Of a DNA stretch of 9,042 nt, positions 4,949-9,042 are shown piece by piece. Position 1 is the stretch's first letter. Each line of letters starts with the position of its first letter. The translations under genes were made by a program, and so were the position numbers. The notes under the pieces were generated by a model. It saw only the letters and a program-made list of their open reading frames with translations, made no database searches and was not told the origin of the DNA. Where the stretch lies: positions 1-9,042 of the forward strand of contig JAJYLU010000047.1 of the NCBI GenBank assembly GCA_021787505.1, in the 5' to 3' direction. This DNA is from Nitrospirota bacterium. GTDB lineage: Bacteria > Nitrospirota > Thermodesulfovibrionia > Thermodesulfovibrionales > UBA6898.

Positions 4949-6609
4949 TTCACCCTTTCCAGGAGTTCTCCTGCATGCCTGCGTGAAATCTCGGTGACCG
5001 TGCCGCTCAGCATCCTGGCGATCTCATCCTGCCTTTCCCTGCCCGAGAGTTCTTTCACTTCTACGTAGACCTTCCCGTTCTTTTCAATCTTCTCGATCCT
5101 GAGGTGAAAATCGGCCATACTCGCGATCTGCGGGAGATGGGTGATGCAGAGCAACTGGTGCCGACTGGAAATCACCCCGAGTTTCTTCCCGACGCTTTCG
5201 GCGGTCTTGCCCCCGATGCCGGCGTCTACCTCGTCGAAGATCAGCACCGGCGTATTGTCAACGTCCGCAAGGATAGTTTTGAGGCTGAGCATGACCCGCG
5301 AGAGTTCACCTCCCGAGATGATCCTGGAAAGCGGCTTCAGGGGTTCCCCGGGGTTCGCCGAAAAGAGGAACACAACGCTGTCGAGGCCGGCAGCCCCTAT
5401 CTTGTATTGCCCCTCCTCGTCGGTCTCTTTTTTAATCTCTATCCTGAATTCCGCGCTGCCGAATGCGAGGTCCGCGAGGACTGCCGAGATGAGTTTCCCG
5501 ATTTTTTTGGCTGCCTTTGTCCTTTTTTCCGAAAGCTCCAGTGCGACCTGCACAAGTGCATCCTTCTTTGCCCCGAGGTCCGCTTCGAGCGCAGCCATTG
5601 TCTCGTCTGCCGACTCGATCCCTTCTATCTCTTTCTGCGCAGCATCACGGTAACTGAGTATCGCCCCGATGTCCTCTCCGTATTTCTTTTCGAGTTTCCT
5701 GATAAGTTCGAGTCTGTCTTCGACCGCCTCGAGCCTCCCGGGCTCGAAGTCGAAGCGGTCCCGGTACCTTCCCAGGGCCAGCGATGCGTCTTCTATGAGC
5801 GGCATCGCGGATTCGAGCAGCCGGAGCGGCTCTTCCATGCTGCCGTCAATCGCGCTTATGTCGCGGAGATGAGAAATCACCTTTGCGAGTTTCTCGGAAC
5901 ATGAGCCGTCGGATTCGTACAACAACGAATAGGACGCGCCGGTCAGTTCCGTGAGCTTCGTGAGATTGACGAGTATTCTTTTCTCATCTTCAAGCGTCTC
6001 TTTTTCCCCCTCTCTCAGCGACGCTGCGTCGATCTCCTGTATCTGGAACCTGAGGAGATCGAGCCTGTGCGCCCGCTCCCTTACCTTTTCATATAATTCA
6101 GCGCACTTGCTCTTAAGCGCCTCTGTCTCGCGGAAAAGCGTCTCCACCCTTTCGCGCGCCGGCTGGAGTTTTCCGAAGGAGTCGACAAGGGACCTCTGTT
6201 TTTCCGGGGCGAGGAGACTCTGGTGCTCGTGCTGGCTCAGGATATCGACGAGTGCCCCGCCTATCGCCGAGAGCGTCTGGAGGGTGACCATAGTATCGTT
6301 GACATAGGCCCTGCTCTTTCCGGCCGAAGATAGTACCCGTCTGAGCATAAGTCCGTCCGCGGTACCGATTCCGATATCCGGGAGGGCAGCATAATCGTCG
6401 AGTTCAAAATAGGCCTGCACCGACGCCTCCGTGCCTCCCGATCTGATAAGGTCCGACTGCGCCCTTTCGCCGAGCGCCAGACCCAGCGCATCGACGATGA
6501 TCGACTTGCCGGCGCCTGTCTCACCGGTGAGCACGTTCAGTCCCTTGTCGAACCTTACGGAAAGGTCGTCGATGATCGCGAGGTTTCTGATCCTGAGTTC
6601 TTTCAGCAT
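4945..6609 (-). CDS. recN: DNA repair ATPase RecN
   Basis: RecN is an SMC-like ATPase that acts early in RecA-dependent double-strand break repair. From the ATG at 6609 the product has 554 residues, close to the 553 of E. coli RecN, and begins MLKELRIRNLAIID as is typical of the family. Walker A is GETGAGKS (29-36) and the conserved SQHEHQSLL is at 125-133. The ABC signature SGGELSR starts at 432 and Walker B VLIFDE at 455-460, followed by DAGIGG. The central 150-400 region is a Glu/Lys/Leu-rich coiled coil. The frame stays open 39 codons further upstream, but that stretch is not RecN-like and contains the likely promoter. No strong ribosome binding site is seen. It is the first gene of an operon with the ferredoxin and the trans-sulfuration gene. 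An SOS box is not recognisable. Confidence 0.96.
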   Translation of the reverse strand: MLKELRIRNLAIIDDLSVRFDKGLNVLTGETGAGKSIIVDALGLALGERAQSDLIRSGGTEASVQAYFELDDYAALPDIGIGTADGLMLRRVLSSAGKSRAYVNDTMVTLQTLSAIGGALVDILSQHEHQSLLAPEKQRSLVDSFGKLQPARERVETLFRETEALKSKCAELYEKVRERAHRLDLLRFQIQEIDAASLREGEKETLEDEKRILVNLTKLTELTGASYSLLYESDGSCSEKLAKVISHLRDISAIDGSMEEPLRLLESAMPLIEDASLALGRYRDRFDFEPGRLEAVEDRLELIRKLEKKYGEDIGAILSYRDAAQKEIEGIESADETMAALEADLGAKKDALVQVALELSEKRTKAAKKIGKLISAVLADLAFGSAEFRIEIKKETDEEGQYKIGAAGLDSVVFLFSANPGEPLKPLSRIISGGELSRVMLSLKTILADVDNTPVLIFDEVDAGIGGKTAESVGKKLGVISSRHQLLCITHLPQIASMADFHLRIEKIEKNGKVYVEVKELSGRERQDEIARMLSGTVTEISRRHAGELLERVK

Positions 6610-6643
6610 GCTGCGGTCCCGAATGTTCTTTTCAACCCTATTA

Positions 6644-6652
6644 ACTATACCA
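6644..6652 (-). promoter_or_regulatory. putative extended -10 promoter of recN
   Basis: On the minus strand TGGTATAGT combines a 5/6 -10 hexamer with the TGN extension. It predicts a start near 6637 and a leader of about 28 bases before the recN ATG. At 17 bases upstream the -35 position reads ACTCTT, which is a poor match. This is the only -10-like element in the 149-base divergent gap; for trmJ only weak AT-rich candidates (around 6739-6748) are present. Confidence 0.4.
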
Positions 6653-6758
6653 CAAAAAAGTGAGAGAAGAGTCTGCGGTTCCTGGTCTACGCTGCTTCTT
6701 TCCGGCCACCTTGCCCCGCGGCGCAAGTGTCCTGCGGATATACATTATTTTTGCCTGA

Positions 6759-7577
6759 ATGGACAAACAGACAAGCGAGACGGTAAATTACTGTATGAAG
6801 GCGTGGCAGGACAACATATACTTCGTTCTTGTGGAACCCAAGGAGCCGGGCAATATCGGCGCATCCGCCAGGGCGATAAAGAACATGGGTTTTCGAAACC
6901 TCTGCCTTGTCAATCCTCCTCCCGAGATGAACGATGAGGGAAGGTGGTTTGCGCGGAACGCCCACGATGTGCTCGATTCGGTCATGATTTACCGGAGTGT
7001 CGCGGATGCGGTAAGGGACAAATCCATCGTTGTCGGCACCACGAGAAGGAGAGGGAAAAAACGCGGCATTATCATGCCGGCCGATGAGGGGGCCTCGAGA
7101 ATCCACAGGATCGCGGCCGGCAATAAAATCGCGGTCCTTTTCGGACGGGAGGCCAGGGGGTTGTTTAACGAGGAAGTGGAGGAATGCGGATTCATGCTCA
7201 ACATACCGAGCAGCAGGCTCCAACCTTCCCTGAACCTGTCACATGCGGTGCTGATTGTCGCCTACGAGCTTTTTCGTGCAGAGTACGGAAGAACGGGTCC
7301 CGTGGCGGGCGGCCCGGGGTCATACGTCGTGGGCCCCGACACCTCTCCGGTGCCGGCGCTGGCAGGACACGGGGAAGTCGCCGATCTCTGCGAGAGTATC
7401 TCGGAGTCGCTGGAGCTTCTCGAGTACATCAAGAGGGGCGACAGGAACATAAAGAAGAAGATCATGATCAATGTGAAGCATTTCATAGGCAGGGCAGGGC
7501 TGACTGAATGGGAGCTGAAGATGCTCAGGGGCCTCTGCCACCAGGTAAAGAAAAAAGTGGAACGGGGGGCAGCCTGA
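6759..7577 (+). CDS. trmJ: tRNA 2'-O-methyltransferase TrmJ (SPOUT family)
   Basis: TrmJ methylates the 2'-OH of residue 32 in the tRNA anticodon loop using S-adenosylmethionine, in the cytosol. The 272-residue product has the three SpoU motifs: PGNIGASARAIKNMG (30-44, with Asn32 and catalytic Arg38), VLFGREARGLFNEE (126-139), and PSLNLSHAVLIVAYEL (156-171, with Asn159) that forms the trefoil knot. The helical C-terminal extension (about 205-270), seen in TrmJ but not in TrmL, follows a Gly/Pro-rich linker. Neither the ATG at 6759 nor the in-frame ATG at 6795 has a clear ribosome binding site. The shorter start, MKAWQDNIYFVLVEP, aligns better with known TrmJ N-termini and may be the true one (260 residues). 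It is divergent from recN and followed after 55 bases by the phosphatase gene. Confidence 0.92.
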   Translation: MDKQTSETVNYCMKAWQDNIYFVLVEPKEPGNIGASARAIKNMGFRNLCLVNPPPEMNDEGRWFARNAHDVLDSVMIYRSVADAVRDKSIVVGTTRRRGKKRGIIMPADEGASRIHRIAAGNKIAVLFGREARGLFNEEVEECGFMLNIPSSRLQPSLNLSHAVLIVAYELFRAEYGRTGPVAGGPGSYVVGPDTSPVPALAGHGEVADLCESISESLELLEYIKRGDRNIKKKIMINVKHFIGRAGLTEWELKMLRGLCHQVKKKVERGAA

Positions 7578-7632
7578 TGATCTCCACTGATCATAAATTG
7601 GATGCCGATGTACGGCAAATGATAGGGGTCCT

Positions 7633-8232
7633 GTGAAAAGCATGTCCAAAAACAAGAAAAAGATAATCATCGTCACGATATTAATATTTTTCCTCCTTGC
7701 GGGGTATTTCCTCTATATGCAGGAACAGGGCAATTTTCATCAAGTTACGCCCGGGGAGGCCTACCGGTCCGCCCAGCTTGACAGGGACGAGTTTGAATAT
7801 TATATAAAAAAGTACCACATCAAAAGCGTTGTGAATTTGCGGGGGAAGAACGCGGATGCTCCATGGTACAAAGAGGAAACCGAGGCCTGCGCTGAACAAA
7901 ATGTTCGGCATTTCGACATCTCGCTATCTGCTACCGATGAACCGAAGGAAGAAGACATCAGAAGACTCATAGAAATTTTCATTTCCGCGCCCCGCCCTCT
8001 TTTGATGCACTGCCAGGCCGGCGCCGACAGGTCGGGATTGGCGGCGGCGATGTGGAAAGTGGTCGTCGATCACGAACCAAAGTCGGAGGCCCGGAAACAG
8101 CTCTCTTTACTTTATGGCCACATCCCGATAGGCAAAACAACAATACTTGATCGTTTCTTCGAGAACTGGGCCCCGGTTGCCGGGGTTACAGATCAGCCTC
8201 AATACAACGAAAGGGCCGAGCAAAAAAACTGA
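7633..8232 (+). CDS. membrane-anchored dual-specificity (tyrosine) phosphatase
   Basis: The 199-residue protein starts with a basic stretch (KNKKK) and a hydrophobic helix (about 11-28). The positive-inside rule then places the rest in the periplasm, either anchored or released by signal cleavage. The catalytic CX5R loop is HCQAGADRSG (His126, Cys127, Arg133). The upstream AYRSAQLDRDEF and SVVNLRG segments are typical of bacterial dual-specificity-like phosphatases, and Asp102 in SATDEP may serve as general acid. Substrates in this group range from phosphotyrosine to inositol or lipid phosphates, and the sequence does not decide. I chose GTG 7633 because AGGGG lies 4 bases upstream; an ATG three codons later is too far from it. 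It probably shares a transcript with trmJ and ends at a terminator-like hairpin. Confidence 0.85.
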   Translation: MKSMSKNKKKIIIVTILIFFLLAGYFLYMQEQGNFHQVTPGEAYRSAQLDRDEFEYYIKKYHIKSVVNLRGKNADAPWYKEETEACAEQNVRHFDISLSATDEPKEEDIRRLIEIFISAPRPLLMHCQAGADRSGLAAAMWKVVVDHEPKSEARKQLSLLYGHIPIGKTTILDRFFENWAPVAGVTDQPQYNERAEQKN

Positions 8233-8256
8233 GCGACCATCTCGTCAGTGTTCCTA

Positions 8257-8285
8257 AGGTGGGCAATGGCCACCTGTCCTTTTTT
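8257..8285 (+). terminator. probable intrinsic terminator after the phosphatase gene
   Basis: AGGTGG (8257-8262) and CCACCT (8270-8275) form a 6-bp stem with a 7-base loop. After GTCC comes a run of six T residues (8280-8285). The stem is short and the T-run is offset by four bases, so strength is uncertain. It lies in the 51-base gap between convergent genes and overlaps the last stop codon of the GH57 gene. Confidence 0.5.
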
Positions 8286-9042
8286 AGAGGAACAGGCGGT
8301 AATCGGAATTCGGAAAGATATTGTCGATCTCCTCTATGGCCGAGAGATACTCTTCGTCGATGGACTTCTTTTCGATCGACTCCGCGAGATACCGGAAACG
8401 GGCAACATGGTCTTTTATGCGGCGCACTGCGTATCCCTCGGACGTTCCATTGTTTATGATGAACGGCCAGTCCGAACTCTGGGCGAGAAGAAGCTCCCGC
8501 ACGCACTGATTAAGGGCCCTTACCGCTATGTAAGGGACCCTTCCGATGCCGTATCTTCCCGCAAGTGACTCCATCCGGCGGCAGCACTCGTAGAGCTGGG
8601 GATAGATCCAATCTGTCCTGCCGTTCAGCCATGCCTCAAAATAGCCCTTATGCCCCCAGGTGGAGCTGCAAGGGACACCTACCTGGTGGACCGGATGGCG
8701 GTCAAGGTATCCCGAAAGGGTGATAAGTTCGAGCGTATTCTGATCGAAGGCGGCCTTCCGTATCAGGAAATCAAGCCATTGCGGCCCCTCAAACCACCAG
8801 TGGCCGAAGAGTTCGGCGTCAAAGGGCGCCACGACTACCGGCGCCGTCTCCATCATCGAATCCAGATACTCGATATGGGTGGTCCTCTTGTGCAAAAAAT
8901 CCCCGGCGTGCTGCGCCGCCCTCTCTCTCGCCGCATCCGGGTGGTAGAGTTCCTTCCATGGAGTGGGCCCGGTGATGCGGTGGTATTTTATGCCGGTATC
9001 GGAGCGCACATGGCCGGCGAGGTACTGCCGGATATAGTTGAA
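8284..9042 (-). CDS. GH57 1,4-alpha-glucan branching enzyme, C-terminal part (cut by window edge)
   Basis: The frame is open from the window edge through 252 residues to the stop at 8284. The GTG at 9009 is internal, because the 11 codons before it (FNYIRQYLAGH) continue the family sequence. APFDAELFGHWW carries the conserved GH57 acid/base Asp (codon at 8820-8818). The segment SSTWGHKGYFEAWLNG and the helical DUF1957-like end (NQCVRELLLAQSSDW, then YAVRRIKDHVARF) are typical of the branching-enzyme subgroup. These enzymes cut alpha-1,4 glucan and rejoin it by alpha-1,6 bonds in glycogen synthesis, in the cytosol. The N-terminal half, with the nucleophile Glu, lies outside the window. Family members have about 520 or more residues, so roughly half is present. 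It converges with the phosphatase gene. Confidence 0.92.
   Translation of the reverse strand, partial: FNYIRQYLAGHVRSDTGIKYHRITGPTPWKELYHPDAARERAAQHAGDFLHKRTTHIEYLDSMMETAPVVVAPFDAELFGHWWFEGPQWLDFLIRKAAFDQNTLELITLSGYLDRHPVHQVGVPCSSTWGHKGYFEAWLNGRTDWIYPQLYECCRRMESLAGRYGIGRVPYIAVRALNQCVRELLLAQSSDWPFIINNGTSEGYAVRRIKDHVARFRYLAESIEKKSIDEEYLSAIEEIDNIFPNSDYRLFL

Noticed and set aside
4289..5904. Two long plus-strand open frames (4289-5068 and 5104-5904) opposite the recN operon
   Set aside because: They are mirror frames of GC-rich coding sequence. The minus strand here carries unmistakable recN, ferredoxin and PLP-enzyme motifs.
6610..6726. Possible 39-residue N-terminal extension of RecN
   Set aside because: The frame is open, but the added residues do not resemble RecN, the ATG at 6609 gives the standard family length and N-terminus, and an extended -10 element lies inside the stretch.

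Overview
The window reads as a chromosomal segment of a Gram-negative bacterium of moderately high GC, most likely an anaerobe or microaerophile of the Nitrospirota or Desulfobacterota type. The grounds are two lipoproteins and a periplasmic-type signal peptide, a clostridial-type dicluster ferredoxin, a GH57 glucan-branching enzyme and a Ycf46-like AAA+ ATPase. Taxonomy is inferred from gene content, not from a marker gene. There are no RNA genes, CRISPR arrays, insertion sequences or phage genes, and coding density is high.

Layout. Positions 1-51 may be the last codons of a plus-strand gene. A minus-strand Ycf46-like AAA+ ATPase (64-1557) follows, with its own promoter near 1615-1640. Next, also on the minus strand and in transcription order, are a small exported membrane protein of the PA2779 type (3233-2844), a strong intrinsic terminator, a C39-type cysteine peptidase lipoprotein of the PA2778 type (2772-2236) and a TPR lipoprotein (2239-1763) joined to the peptidase by an ATGA overlap. 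A second minus-strand operon runs recN (6609-4945), dicluster ferredoxin (4948-4700, ATGA overlap) and a trans-sulfuration PLP enzyme (4681-3473). The plus strand then carries trmJ (6759-7577), divergent from recN, and a membrane-anchored dual-specificity phosphatase (7633-8232). The window ends in the C-terminal half of a GH57 branching enzyme on the minus strand (8284-9042), which continues past the edge.

How the genes relate. recN (recombinational repair), trmJ (tRNA methylation) and the GH57 enzyme (glycogen branching) are ordinary housekeeping or metabolic genes. The least understood part is the cassette at 1763-3233. A C39 peptidase, whose family classically cleaves after Gly-Gly, sits beside a small secreted protein that carries Gly-Gly immediately before a C-terminal membrane helix. 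A protease-substrate relation is plausible but unproven, and it is the best lead in the window. The terminator between the two genes would let the small protein be made in excess over the peptidase.
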